Source of the DNA: Nocardiopsis potens DSM 45234
GTDB lineage: Bacteria; Actinomycetota; Actinomycetes; Streptosporangiales; Streptosporangiaceae
NCBI RefSeq assembly: GCF_000341105.1
Contig: NZ_ANBB01000070.1
Location: 1 to 48,245, forward strand
Direction: 5' to 3'
DNA length: 48,245 nt
Below are positions 1 to 7,787 of this stretch, piece by piece; position 1 is the stretch's first letter, and the number at the start of each line of letters is the position of its first letter. The notes beneath the pieces are model-generated. The model saw only the letters and a program-made list of their open reading frames with translations, did no database searches and was not told where the DNA came from. The translations under genes and the position numbers were made by a program.

Positions 1-105
1 GAGGGAAAGAGCAACAGCCCTGGGCTCAACAAGGTGGGCGCGGGGCCGGGGACCTTGGGGAGAGAGCGGTGGCCCTGGGCTCGGCAGGGTGGGGGCGGGG
101 CCGGG
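1..105. repeat. Imperfect direct repeat, 55-bp period, at window edge
   Basis: The segment CCCTGGGCTC followed by a G-rich stretch ending in GCGGGGCCGGG occurs at about 18-50 and again at about 73-105, offset by 55 bp. The array may continue left of the window. It lies just past the stop codon of the DUF4349 gene, so it is 3' flanking DNA. No coding role is seen. Confidence 0.5.
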
Positions 106-1281
106 TCAGTGCCGGTCCGGGCCGGACGGAGCGTCCCCTTCGGGGCCCGCGGCCTGATCTGCGGCCTGCTCCGCCCCCCGGGCCTCTTCGGCGGGGGTCT
201 CGGCGGGCTCGGGCGCGGCGCTCTCGCTCTCGCCGCCGTCCTCGCCCCCGCTTCCGGCCGGGCCGCGGGACGCGGCCGCCCGGCGGCGCCGGAGGAGCAG
301 GCCGGTCAGCGGGACCGCGGGGCGGATCCCGCGGCGGTGCCGCCACCAGGCGACCGGGGCGAGCAGCACGGCGGCCACCGCGGCGAACGGCAGCAGCCAG
401 CCCAGCGCCACCGAGAGCGCCTGGGCCAGGCCGACCAGCGCGCGCCAGCCGTAGGCCAGCCCGCCGGTGAAGCCGAGCGAGTCGCCGGGCTCCTCGGCGA
501 CCCGGCTCTCCGGGACGGACAGGGACAGCTCGATCGTGCTGTAGGAGGTCCGGTTCTCCAGCGACGCCCGCCGGGCCTGGAGCGCCTCCAGGTCGGCCTG
601 GCGGGTGGAGATCTCCCCCTCGACGGCGAGCACCTCGTCCACGCCCTCCGCGTCCTCCAGCAGGTCGCGCAGTCGGTCCAGGGAGGCCTCCGCCGACTCC
701 ACCCGGCTCTCCACGTCGGCGACCTCCTCGGTGACGTCGAGGACCTCCTGCTCCAGGCTGAGGCGGGTGCCCAGCCCGGCCAGCTCCTCCAGTGCCTTCT
801 CGTAGCGCTTCTCGGGGACCCGCAGCACGAGGGTGCCGGACGGCGCCCCGCCGTCCTGCATGCTCTCCCGCTCCACGTAGCCGTCCCGGTCGGCGATCAG
901 CTCCTTGGCCTCCTCGGCGGCGTCCGCGACGTCCTCGGTCTCCACGGACAGCGCCGCGGTGTGCACCTGCTCCCGCGGGGCCGCGTCGACGTCGGTCCCG
1001 GTGCCTCCGGTGTCCCCGGAGCCCTGCTCGGCGCCGCCCTCCGCGCCCTCCTCCCGAGGGGCGTCCGCGGGGGCCTCCGCGGCCCGGCCGCCGGCCCCGC
1101 CGCCTTCGGGGGCGGTGTCCAGCGAGGCCTGATCGGCGCCCCCGCCGCATCCGGCGAGCAGCAGCAGGGCCAGCACGGCGGCCGGTGCGGCGGCGGCGCG
1201 CACCGCGTTCCGCGGGGCGGCAGGGGAGACGGCGGGGAAGACGGCGGGGTAGACGGCGGTCCGGTTGCCCTCAGCGCTCAT
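106..1281 (-). CDS. DUF4349 domain lipoprotein
   Basis: The 391-residue protein starts with a basic N-region, a hydrophobic stretch and a lipobox (LLAGC, Cys45), so it is a predicted lipoprotein. An acidic, Gly/Ala-rich linker (about 50-100) follows. The DUF4349 core (about 105-320) contains a long coiled-coil section (SLEQEVLDVTEEVADVESRV and on). A membrane segment near 275-310 precedes a basic Pro/Ala-rich cytoplasmic tail. This layout (exported domain, coiled coil, C-terminal membrane anchor) is typical of DUF4349 proteins, whose function is unknown. The gene is divergent from hemG with 155 bp between starts. ATG 1281 is the only Met before the signal region. The family call is by pattern. 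Confidence 0.8.
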   Translation of the reverse strand: MSAEGNRTAVYPAVFPAVSPAAPRNAVRAAAAPAAVLALLLLAGCGGGADQASLDTAPEGGGAGGRAAEAPADAPREEGAEGGAEQGSGDTGGTGTDVDAAPREQVHTAALSVETEDVADAAEEAKELIADRDGYVERESMQDGGAPSGTLVLRVPEKRYEKALEELAGLGTRLSLEQEVLDVTEEVADVESRVESAEASLDRLRDLLEDAEGVDEVLAVEGEISTRQADLEALQARRASLENRTSYSTIELSLSVPESRVAEEPGDSLGFTGGLAYGWRALVGLAQALSVALGWLLPFAAVAAVLLAPVAWWRHRRGIRPAVPLTGLLLRRRRAAASRGPAGSGGEDGGESESAAPEPAETPAEEARGAEQAADQAAGPEGDAPSGPDRH

Positions 1282-1436
1282 GCCGGCTTGGACGTGGCCG
1301 GGATCACCCCCGGTTGCCGGAGCGGGGTCACATGTCGGTCACGCCGCCCGGAACCGGCCGGGACGTGCGGGAACGTGAGGAACGAGATGCCCGGGTCGGG
1401 CGCGGCCCCGCCGGAGCATCTGGAAAGCTGGCGGAT

Positions 1437-2897
1437 ATGCAGAGCACACCCCATGTCGCGGTCGTCGGCGCCGGCCTGTCCGGGCTCACCGCGGCCTACC
1501 GGCTCGCCGAGCGGGGGGCGGCCGTCACCGTGCTGGAGGCCGGCCCGGACCTCGGCGGCAAGCTGCACGTCTCCGAGGTCGCCGGGGTGCCGGTGGACGC
1601 CGGCGCCGAATCGGTGCTGGCCCGCCGCCCCGAGGCGCTCCGGCTCTTCTCCGAGCTCGGCCTGGACGACCGGGTCGTGCACCCCGCGCCGGGGCCGGCC
1701 CGGATCTACAGCCGGGGCCGGCTGCGCCCGCTGCCCGAGGGCCACGTCATGGGGGTCCCCGGCGACCCGGTCGCGCTGGCCCGCAGCGGCGTGCTGTCCT
1801 GGGCGGGCACCCTGCGCGCCGCCCTCGACCTGGTCTGGCCGCGCACCCCGGTCCGCGGCGACGTCCCGGTCGCCCGCTACATCGGGGTGCGGATGGGCGC
1901 CGAGGTGGTGGACCGGCTGGTCGAGCCGATGCTCGGCGGGGTGTACGCCGGCCGCACCGAGCGCCTCTCGCTGGACGAGGCGATGCCGCAGATCGCCCCG
2001 ATCGCGCGCGGCGAGCGCTCGCTGATGCGCGGAGTGCGCGCGCTCAAGCGGCGCCAGGCCGCGGCCGCGGGGTCCGGCCCGCCCGCCCCCGTCTTCGCCA
2101 CCCTCCGCGGCGGCCTGGGCGTGCTGATCGACGCGCTGGCCGAGCGGAGCGGGGCCGAGGTGCGCACGCTCAGCCCGGTCACCGCCCTGGCCCCGGAGGA
2201 CGGCGGCGGGTGGGCGCTGGAGGTCACCGCGCCCGGCGCGGCCGAGCCCGAGCGGCTGCAGGCCGACGCCGTGGTGCTGGCCTGCCCGGCCCCCGCCGCC
2301 GCGCGGCTGCTGCGCCCGGTGGCCGGGCCCGCCGCCGGCGAACTGGACGGCATCGGCTACGCCGGGATGGCCATCGTCACGCTGGCCTTCCGCGCCGGGG
2401 ACCTGCCGGTCCGCCCGGAGGGCAGCGGCTTCCTGGTCTCCCCCCGGGAGGGGCTGACCATCAAGGCCGCCACCTTCAGCAGCGTGAAGTGGCCCTGGCT
2501 CGCCGAGGAGCTGCGCGCCGCGCACCCCGGCGAGGAACGGGTGGTGGTGCGCTGCTCCATCGGCCGGGCCGGGGAGGAGCGGGCGCTGCGCCGCTCCGAC
2601 GAGGAGCTGGCCGCCGCGGCCCTCGCCGACCTGGCGACGGTGTGCGGCGGACCGGTCGGCGCCCCGCTGGAGAGGCGGGTCACCCGCTGGGAGGCCGGCC
2701 TCCCGCAGTACGACACCGGGCACGGGGCGCGCGTCGCCCGCGCCCGGAAGGCCCTGGCGGCCCACCCGTCGCTGGCGCTGTGCGGCGCCGCCTACGACGG
2801 CGTGGGGATCCCGGCGTGCATCGCCGGGGCGACCCGGGCGGTGGAAGGGCTCGCGGTGGAGCCGGCGGCCGGCGGCCGCCCGGGCACCGCGCGATGA
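1437..2897 (+). CDS. hemG: Coproporphyrinogen/protoporphyrinogen oxidase (HemG/HemY type)
   Basis: This is an FAD-dependent oxidase that removes six electrons from the porphyrinogen ring in heme synthesis. The 486-residue protein opens with a dinucleotide-binding fold (VAVVGAGLSGLTAAYRLAER, acidic end of strand 2 in VLEAG). It ends with a second FAD contact region near GAAYDGVGIPACIAGA. In Actinobacteria this protein usually acts as the coproporphyrinogen oxidase (CgoX) of the coproporphyrin-dependent route. That fits hemQ, the last step of the route, directly downstream. The reading frame is open far upstream, but ATG 1437 was chosen because the FAD fold starts there and the length then matches the family. 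The ferrochelatase of the pathway is not in the window. Confidence 0.9.
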   Translation: MQSTPHVAVVGAGLSGLTAAYRLAERGAAVTVLEAGPDLGGKLHVSEVAGVPVDAGAESVLARRPEALRLFSELGLDDRVVHPAPGPARIYSRGRLRPLPEGHVMGVPGDPVALARSGVLSWAGTLRAALDLVWPRTPVRGDVPVARYIGVRMGAEVVDRLVEPMLGGVYAGRTERLSLDEAMPQIAPIARGERSLMRGVRALKRRQAAAAGSGPPAPVFATLRGGLGVLIDALAERSGAEVRTLSPVTALAPEDGGGWALEVTAPGAAEPERLQADAVVLACPAPAAARLLRPVAGPAAGELDGIGYAGMAIVTLAFRAGDLPVRPEGSGFLVSPREGLTIKAATFSSVKWPWLAEELRAAHPGEERVVVRCSIGRAGEERALRRSDEELAAAALADLATVCGGPVGAPLERRVTRWEAGLPQYDTGHGARVARARKALAAHPSLALCGAAYDGVGIPACIAGATRAVEGLAVEPAAGGRPGTAR

Positions 2898-2905
2898 CCC
2901 CCGCG

Positions 2906-2931
2906 CCGCGCGGCCGGAGGCGGCCGCGCGG
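2906..2931 (+). terminator. Hairpin between hemG and hemQ
   Basis: A perfect 11-bp stem (2906-2916 with 2921-2931) with a GAGG loop lies 8 nt after the hemG stop and 58 nt before hemQ. No T-run follows. It could be a weak terminator or a processing/stability element within a hemG-hemQ transcript. Confidence 0.4.
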
Positions 2932-2988
2932 GCACGGTGAGCAGGACGCGCCGCGACGAGGCGGCGCGAGGACGACAAGGAGCCGAAC

Positions 2989-3708
2989 GTGAGCACCGGT
3001 AGCAGCACAGAGCAGGCCGCGCGGCAGAGCGACCCCGAGGACCTGAACAAGCTCATCCGCTACACCATGTGGTCGGTCTTCAAGGCCGGGGACCTGTCCG
3101 GGCTGGACCGGGCCGCCGCCGGGACCGAGCTGGCGGCGCTGATCGAGGACGCCGAGAAGAAGGGCGTCACCACCCGGGGCAGCTACGACGTGCAGGGCTT
3201 CCGGGCCGACGCGGACCTGATGTTCTGGTGGGTCGCCGAGACCTCCGAGCAGCTCCAGGAGGTCTACGCGGCGTTCCGCCGGACCGCCCTGGGCCGGCTC
3301 TGCGAGCCGGTCTGGTCGGTCATGGCCCTGCACCGCCCGGCCGAGTTCAACCGCGGCCACGTGCCGGCCTTCCTGGCCGGCGAGGAGCCGCGGGACCACG
3401 TCTGCGTCTACCCCTTCGTCCGCTCCTACGAGTGGTACCTGCTCCCGGACGAGGAGCGGCGCGCGATGCTGGCCGAGCACGGCCGGATGGCCGCCCCCTA
3501 CCCCGACGTGCGGGCCAACACCGTCTCCACCTTCGCGCTCAGCGACTACGAGTGGATGCTCGCCTTCGAGGCCGACGAGCTGCACCGCATCGTCGACCTC
3601 ATGCGCCACCTGCGCGCCGCCGAGGCGCGCCGGCACACCCGGCTGGAGGTGCCGTTCTACACCGGCCGCCGGAAGAGCGCGGCCGAGCTGGTCGAAGCGC
3701 TGGCCTGA
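2989..3708 (+). CDS. hemQ: Coproheme decarboxylase HemQ (ChdC)
   Basis: This enzyme of the chlorite-dismutase superfamily converts coproheme to heme b with peroxide, the last step of the coproporphyrin-dependent pathway. The protein has 239 residues. Aligned by eye to the Corynebacterium diphtheriae enzyme as I recall it, Tyr141 (in YPFVRS) is the catalytic radical Tyr, His164 (in AEHG) the proximal heme ligand and His124 (in NRGH) the distal His. The three spacings match that enzyme. The start is GTG 2989, supported by AAGGAG 6 nt upstream. It follows hemG on the same strand, so the two are probably co-transcribed, although a GC hairpin separates them. A strong terminator follows the gene. 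Confidence 0.93.
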   Translation: MSTGSSTEQAARQSDPEDLNKLIRYTMWSVFKAGDLSGLDRAAAGTELAALIEDAEKKGVTTRGSYDVQGFRADADLMFWWVAETSEQLQEVYAAFRRTALGRLCEPVWSVMALHRPAEFNRGHVPAFLAGEEPRDHVCVYPFVRSYEWYLLPDEERRAMLAEHGRMAAPYPDVRANTVSTFALSDYEWMLAFEADELHRIVDLMRHLRAAEARRHTRLEVPFYTGRRKSAAELVEALA

Positions 3709-3718
3709 CCGCCCCCGA

Positions 3719-3763
3719 CGCGAAGGGGCGCCCGCGGACCCGATCCGCGGGCGCCCCTTCGCG
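3719..3763. terminator. Strong bidirectional terminator between hemQ and pssA
   Basis: A perfect 20-bp stem (3719-3738 with 3744-3763) with a 5-nt loop (CCCGA) lies between the convergent stops of hemQ (3708) and pssA (3784). It is well placed to end transcription from both sides. Confidence 0.85.
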
Positions 3764-3783
3764 CATTCCGGCCCTGCCCGGGC

Positions 3784-4620
3784 TCAGCCCTCCCGGGGGG
3801 CGGGCAGCTGCTCCTCGGAGCCGCCGCGGCCGCCCTGCCGGCGCGTGGCGAACACGTAGAACGGGATCGCCAGGATCAGCACCAGCACCAGGCTCGACCC
3901 GGAGTACAGCAGGGTGTCGCCGGCCGGGGCGTTCATCGCCCAGGCGGCCAGGCAGCCCACGCTGCCCAGGATCCAGGCCAGCACGGCGAAGGCGATCCGG
4001 CCGCGCGGCTTGGGGTAGACGATCCGGCTCACCATCAGCCAGGCCACGAAGAACACCGCGGCGGTGCCGAGCAGCACCGGCGGGTTCAGCAGCACGATGG
4101 TGATCACCGCCATCGCGCCGAACGGGCTGGGCAGCCCGGTGAACGACGTGGTCCCGGGCGTCTCGCAGGAGAACCGGGCCAGCCGCACCACGACCGCGAG
4201 CAGCACCGCGGCGGCCGCGGCGATCGGCAGCGGGCCGCCGTCGGCGGCGAAGGTGCCCCAGGCGACCACGAAGAACGCCGGGGCGAAGCCGAAGCTGATC
4301 ACGTCGGCCAGGTTGTCCAGCTCGGCGCCCATCCCGCTGCCGCCCAGCTTGCGGGCGACCCGGCCGTCGAACAGGTCGCAGGCGGCGGCCGCGAGCAGCA
4401 GCACCACCGCGGTCGCGACCGCGCCCCGGTCCAGCGGGCCCGGGGTGCCCGCGGAGACCTGCGCCGCCTGGGCCGAGGCCAGCTGCCAGACCGCCATGAA
4501 CCCGCACAGGGCGTTGCCCAGCGTCAGGTAGTCGGCGACGGCCAGGCGGACGCGGGGGGCGTCCTGGTCCTCCGCCGCCGGCGCGGCCCCGGAGAGGGCG
4601 GCCGCGCTAGTCGCGGTCAA
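3784..4620 (-). CDS. pssA: CDP-diacylglycerol-serine O-phosphatidyltransferase
   Basis: This integral membrane enzyme makes phosphatidylserine from CDP-diacylglycerol and L-serine. It carries the CDP-alcohol phosphotransferase signature, FDGRVAR followed by GAELDNLAD, on a helix before several hydrophobic segments. The length is 278 residues. The frame has no ATG or GTG between the psd stop and the conserved region. TTG 4620 was chosen because GGAG lies 9 nt upstream inside psd. This start gives a 14-nt overlap with psd and suggests translational coupling. The downstream decarboxylase of the pathway is encoded first, as is common in Actinobacteria. An alternative start further inside psd cannot be excluded. 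Confidence 0.88.
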   Translation of the reverse strand: MTATSAAALSGAAPAAEDQDAPRVRLAVADYLTLGNALCGFMAVWQLASAQAAQVSAGTPGPLDRGAVATAVVLLLAAAACDLFDGRVARKLGGSGMGAELDNLADVISFGFAPAFFVVAWGTFAADGGPLPIAAAAAVLLAVVVRLARFSCETPGTTSFTGLPSPFGAMAVITIVLLNPPVLLGTAAVFFVAWLMVSRIVYPKPRGRIAFAVLAWILGSVGCLAAWAMNAPAGDTLLYSGSSLVLVLILAIPFYVFATRRQGGRGGSEEQLPAPREG

Positions 4621-5266
4621 GGCGAGTTTCTCCGGCTCGGACCTTCTGCCCGACCTCCACCGCCGGGGCGATACCGGGCGGGAGGTAGACATCGACGCGG
4701 GACCCGAAGCGGATGAGGCCGATCCTCTGTCCCTTCTCCGCCTTCTGCCCCTCAGCGAGATACGGGACGATACGCCGGACCATCGCGCCGGCGATTTGGA
4801 CGACCGTGATCTCACCGATCTCGGTTTCGAAGGTCCAGATGACGCGTTCATTACGCTCGCTGTCCTTGTCGAATGCGGGGCGGAAGCCTCCGGAGCGGTG
4901 CTCGCGCCGGACGACGGTCCCCGCCGTAGGGGCACGGTTGACGTGCACGTTCAGGGGGTTCATGAAGACGGCGATCCGGGTCCGGCCGTCCGCCTGGGTG
5001 TCGATGCTCTGCACCACCCCGTCGGCGGAGGAGACCACCCTGCCGTCCGCGGGGACCCGCTCGGGGTCGCGGAAGAACCAGGCCATCCCGGCCGCCAGGC
5101 CGACGGTGGGGACGGCGATCGCCTTGCCGGCCCGGGATCGGCGTGCGGCCAGGAGCGCGGCGCCGGCGGCCGCGCACGCGGGCACCAGCCAGGGCGCGGA
5201 GCCCTTGGCCATGCGCACGCCGAGGAGGGGGGCGCTCGATCGAGCGGGATGGGAGTGGTCGGTCAT
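4607..5266 (-). CDS. psd: Phosphatidylserine decarboxylase proenzyme
   Basis: It decarboxylates phosphatidylserine to phosphatidylethanolamine using a pyruvoyl group made by self-cleavage. The 219-residue protein has one or two membrane segments near the N-terminus (about 23-60). Its processing site is FGSR (in IRFGSRVDVYLPPG), the short-form equivalent of LGST; cleavage at Gly-Ser yields the alpha subunit with the pyruvoyl N-terminus. ATG 5266 (MTDHSHP) was preferred over a longer frame because conservation begins there. No good Shine-Dalgarno sequence is visible. The gene overlaps pssA by 14 nt, so the two phosphatidylethanolamine steps form one operon. Confidence 0.9.
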   Translation of the reverse strand: MTDHSHPARSSAPLLGVRMAKGSAPWLVPACAAAGAALLAARRSRAGKAIAVPTVGLAAGMAWFFRDPERVPADGRVVSSADGVVQSIDTQADGRTRIAVFMNPLNVHVNRAPTAGTVVRREHRSGGFRPAFDKDSERNERVIWTFETEIGEITVVQIAGAMVRRIVPYLAEGQKAEKGQRIGLIRFGSRVDVYLPPGIAPAVEVGQKVRAGETRLDRD

Positions 5267-5350
5267 GTGGTGCTTTCGTCGTGGAGCCTGGCGTCCGCTC
5301 CCGGGGAGCAAGGGGGCGGGCACATGCGTGGGCCCGTCGCTGGACGGGAG

Positions 5351-5384
5351 GGCGGCCGGAGGCGGACCCGCACGGCCGGCCGCC
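5351..5384 (-). terminator. Possible terminator after msrB
   Basis: A 9-bp perfect GC stem (5351-5359 with 5376-5384) with a 16-nt loop lies 20 nt beyond the msrB stop and upstream of psd. It could separate msrB from the psd-pssA operon. No T-run is seen. Confidence 0.35.
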
Positions 5385-5404
5385 GGAACCCATGAAGGAG
5401 GATG

Positions 5405-5839
5405 CTATTGCACTGAGTCGTCCGTCTCCAGCGTGAGAGCCACCGAGTTGATGCAGTAACGGTCATCGGTGGGGGTGTCGTAGCCCTCACCGTGGAACAC
5501 GTGGCCGAGGTGGGAATCGCATCGTGCGCAGCGCACCTCCGTACGTATGATGCCAAGCGAGCCGTCCTCGTGCAGTGTCACGGCGGCGCTGTCCGAAGGA
5601 TCATAGAAACTCGGCCAGCCGCAGTGCGACTCGAACTTCTCGGTGGAGCGGAACAGCTCGGCGCCGCAGGCCCGGCAGCGGTAGACGCCGGCGGTGCGGG
5701 TGGACACGTACTCGCCGGTCCAGGCGCGCTCGGTGGCGCCCTGGCGCAGTACCGCGTACGCCTCCGGGCCGAGCTCGGCCAGCCACTCCTCCTCGGTCCT
5801 GCCTGCGGCCCCGGTGACCGGCCGCGATGAATCGTCCAT
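5405..5839 (-). CDS. msrB: Peptide-methionine (R)-S-oxide reductase MsrB
   Basis: It reduces the R-epimer of methionine sulfoxide in proteins using thioredoxin. The 144-residue protein has the zinc site Cys55/Cys58 (CRAC) and Cys104/Cys107 (CARC), the SHCGWPSF motif with Cys73, the GHVFHGEG signature and the catalytic Cys129 in RYCINS. All key residues are intact. ATG 5839 (MDDSSRP) was chosen over upstream Met codons because the family N-terminus starts soon after. The gene is transcribed alone, divergent from a small membrane protein. Confidence 0.95.
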   Translation of the reverse strand: MDDSSRPVTGAAGRTEEEWLAELGPEAYAVLRQGATERAWTGEYVSTRTAGVYRCRACGAELFRSTEKFESHCGWPSFYDPSDSAAVTLHEDGSLGIIRTEVRCARCDSHLGHVFHGEGYDTPTDDRYCINSVALTLETDDSVQ

Positions 5840-6020
5840 GGTGACGACGCTACCCGTTCGCATCCGTCCGTGCTCGCCGGGTAGGGGCGGGACTTGTCCG
5901 AGAACGGCCGCTCTTTCCCTGGTTTCAGCCGCTCCGGCCATGTTCGCACCGGATCGCCCAGGGTAGGGAGAAAAGAGGGTCTCACCGGGCACGGTTTCGA
6001 CCAGGCGGGAGCGTTCGGCC

Positions 6021-6449
6021 ATGCTCGTCTCGCGGCAAAGAGGGGTCTACCAGGAGCACGGCGGGGTCTACCGGGGAGGGGCCGCCCGGCCATGGGCGGC
6101 GGGGGCGGCCGCCGCGCGGACGCTGAGGACGCGGAGCGGCGAGGTCGCGGGCGAGCTCAGGATGGCCGGGGCGCTGGCCGCGGCGCACGCAGGGGCGGCG
6201 CTCTACCGCATCCGCCCGGTCCGGTGGAGCGACCGCGCGCTGGCGGCGGGGCTCTGCGCGACCGGGGTGCTGGGGCTGGCCGCCGCGGGGCTGATCGGGG
6301 CCGCGCTGGCGCACTGGGCCGATTCCGACCCCGGCGACCTGCTGCCCGCCGCGGCGGGCGCGGTCATCATCGGCCTGCTCCTGATGGTCCTGGTATTCCT
6401 GGTCTTCGCGGAGCGGGACCGGGACACCCGGTCCGGCCCGGAGCGCTGA
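6021..6449 (+). CDS. Small membrane protein of unknown function
   Basis: The 142-residue protein is Ala/Arg-rich at the N-terminus and has two clear membrane segments (about 75-97 and 108-128) joined by a short acidic loop (HWADSDPGD), then a charged tail. No family is recognised. The start is uncertain. ATG 6021 has GGGAG 9 nt upstream, while an internal ATG at 6162 (MAGALAAAH) would remove the low-complexity N-terminus and leave the membrane core. It is divergent from msrB and convergent with the GntR gene, with a perfect palindrome between the two stops. Confidence 0.5.
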   Translation: MLVSRQRGVYQEHGGVYRGGAARPWAAGAAAARTLRTRSGEVAGELRMAGALAAAHAGAALYRIRPVRWSDRALAAGLCATGVLGLAAAGLIGAALAHWADSDPGDLLPAAAGAVIIGLLLMVLVFLVFAERDRDTRSGPER

Positions 6450-6674
6450 GCGGGGCCGCGCCGGACGGGCGCGTCCGGCGCCCGCGGGCCGGGGCCGTCC
6501 TCCCCGGCCCGCGCGCGGCTCCCCGCCCCGCGGGGCGGCGGACCCGTGGAGCTCTCTGGAGAGGCTCCCCTCCGCCCATCACGTCACGGAAGCGCGGCGG
6601 AGTCAATCTCCCGGCCGGTGAGGACCGGGTTGCGGCGGGGGCAGGCGTCCCGGGCCGCCGAGCGCCTCCCTCCG

Positions 6675-6738
6675 CGATGATCTTGACGTTGCGGGGGTAT
6701 CAGAGCGCTCTGATACCCCCGCAACGTCAAGATCATCG
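6675..6738. terminator. Perfect 64-nt palindrome between convergent genes
   Basis: Bases 6675-6706 are the exact reverse complement of 6707-6738, with no spacer and no mismatch over 32 bp. It lies between the converging small membrane protein gene and the GntR gene (stop 6759), so termination of both transcripts is a likely role. Its outer 14 nt (CGATGATCTTGACG) recur at 20608-20621, and the outer 11-mer recurs inverted at 22390-22400. It may therefore belong to a dispersed palindromic repeat family. Confidence 0.85.
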
Positions 6739-6758
6739 GGGGCCACCCGGTGGCGGGT

Positions 6759-7517
6759 TCAGGCCTCGAAGTCGTACTGCAGCACGTAGGCCGAGCCGTC
6801 CAGGGTCATCTCGTTGAGCTCGACCGGGGCGTGCTCCGAGGTCAGCGCGGTGCGCAGCACGTCCAGCACCGGGGTGCCGGCGGTCAGCCGCAGCGCCTTC
6901 GCCTCGGCCGGGGTGGGCATCCGCACCCGGATCTCCTCGGTGAAGTGCGCCGGCGCGCGGCCCAGCTCGGCCAGGCGCGCGTAGATCCCCCCGGGGCCGG
7001 TGTCCACCCGGGTGATCGCGGTCTCCCGGACCAGGTCGAGCGGGAGGTAGGAGGAGGCCAGCTGGAGCGGCCGCCCGTCCAGCCGGTACCGGCGCCGGCG
7101 GCGGAGCACCACCGTCCCCTCGGCGACCTCCAGCGCCCGCGCCACGTGCGCCTCGGCGGCGACCTCGTCGACCCGCACGTCGTCGATCTCGAACGAGCGC
7201 TCGGCGGCGTCGGCCTGCCAGATCGCCCGCCCGGAGCCCCACAGCTCTCTGGACAGTCTGCGCGGGCCGTGTCTGCGCAGCGGCCGGAAGGCGCGCACGT
7301 ACACGCCCGAGCCGCGGATGGGGACCAGGATCCCCTCGTTGATCAGGACCGAGAGCGCCTGGCGGGCGGTGGCGCGGGCGACCCCGTACCGCTTCATCAG
7401 GTCGTTCTCGCCGGGGACCCGATCGCCGTCGGAGAGCCGCCCGGAGGAGATGGCGGCCCGCAGCTCCTCGGCGATCTCGCGGTATACCGGAGGGGACTCG
7501 TTATCGGACGTCGGCAC
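6759..7517 (-). CDS. GntR/HutC-family transcriptional regulator
   Basis: The N-terminal winged helix (about 10-75, VYREIAEELRAAISSGRLSD, RATARQALSVL) binds DNA. The C-terminal UTRA domain (about 90-245) senses a small molecule. The 252-residue length matches the HutC subfamily. Start choice: ATG 7526 has GAGAGG directly against it, whereas GTG 7517 has the same GAGAGG 9 nt upstream, so GTG is preferred; the two differ by three residues. The target is not evident. The gene stands alone between a palindromic terminator and a divergently placed region, so autoregulation or a remote target is possible. Confidence 0.85.
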   Translation of the reverse strand: MPTSDNESPPVYREIAEELRAAISSGRLSDGDRVPGENDLMKRYGVARATARQALSVLINEGILVPIRGSGVYVRAFRPLRRHGPRRLSRELWGSGRAIWQADAAERSFEIDDVRVDEVAAEAHVARALEVAEGTVVLRRRRRYRLDGRPLQLASSYLPLDLVRETAITRVDTGPGGIYARLAELGRAPAHFTEEIRVRMPTPAEAKALRLTAGTPVLDVLRTALTSEHAPVELNEMTLDGSAYVLQYDFEA

Positions 7518-7596
7518 GGTTGTCATCCTCTCGCCCGGACTGCGTGGCGCCGCGGATCGCGGTGGGGGTCGGCTGGGGGTCGGCCATGGTCTTCAT
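7501..7596 (-). CDS. Possible 31-codon ORF overlapping the GntR start
   Basis: A short frame starts at ATG 7596 with GGAG-like sequence upstream and stops at TAA 7501-7503. It overlaps the GntR start region in another frame. The peptide (MKTMADPQPTPTAIRG and on) matches no family I know. Translation through it would pass the GntR start, so it could be an upstream coupling ORF, or simply chance in GC-rich DNA. Confidence 0.2.
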   Translation of the reverse strand: MKTMADPQPTPTAIRGATQSGREDDNRADVR

Positions 7597-7736
7597 ACCC
7601 TCGCTCCCCCCGGTACTCCGCGCCCGGAGGGATTCGGCGGGGCTCATCGAGACGACCCCACACAGCCGATATCTCCACCCGTGCCGGGGTTCATGCGTGA
7701 TCGGCGGACAGCCGAAACCGGCCACCCCGGCGGGAA

Positions 7737-7757
7737 CCCCGCGGGACCCCCGCGGGG
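7737..7757 (-). terminator. Short GC hairpin after the RibD-like gene
   Basis: A perfect 9-bp stem (7737-7745 with 7749-7757) with a 3-nt loop lies 30 nt past the stop of the reductase gene on the reverse strand. It is a probable terminator for the glgX-reductase unit, without a T-run. Confidence 0.5.
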
Positions 7758-7787
7758 CGGCCGGTCCGTTCTGCACGAGGGGGCGCC

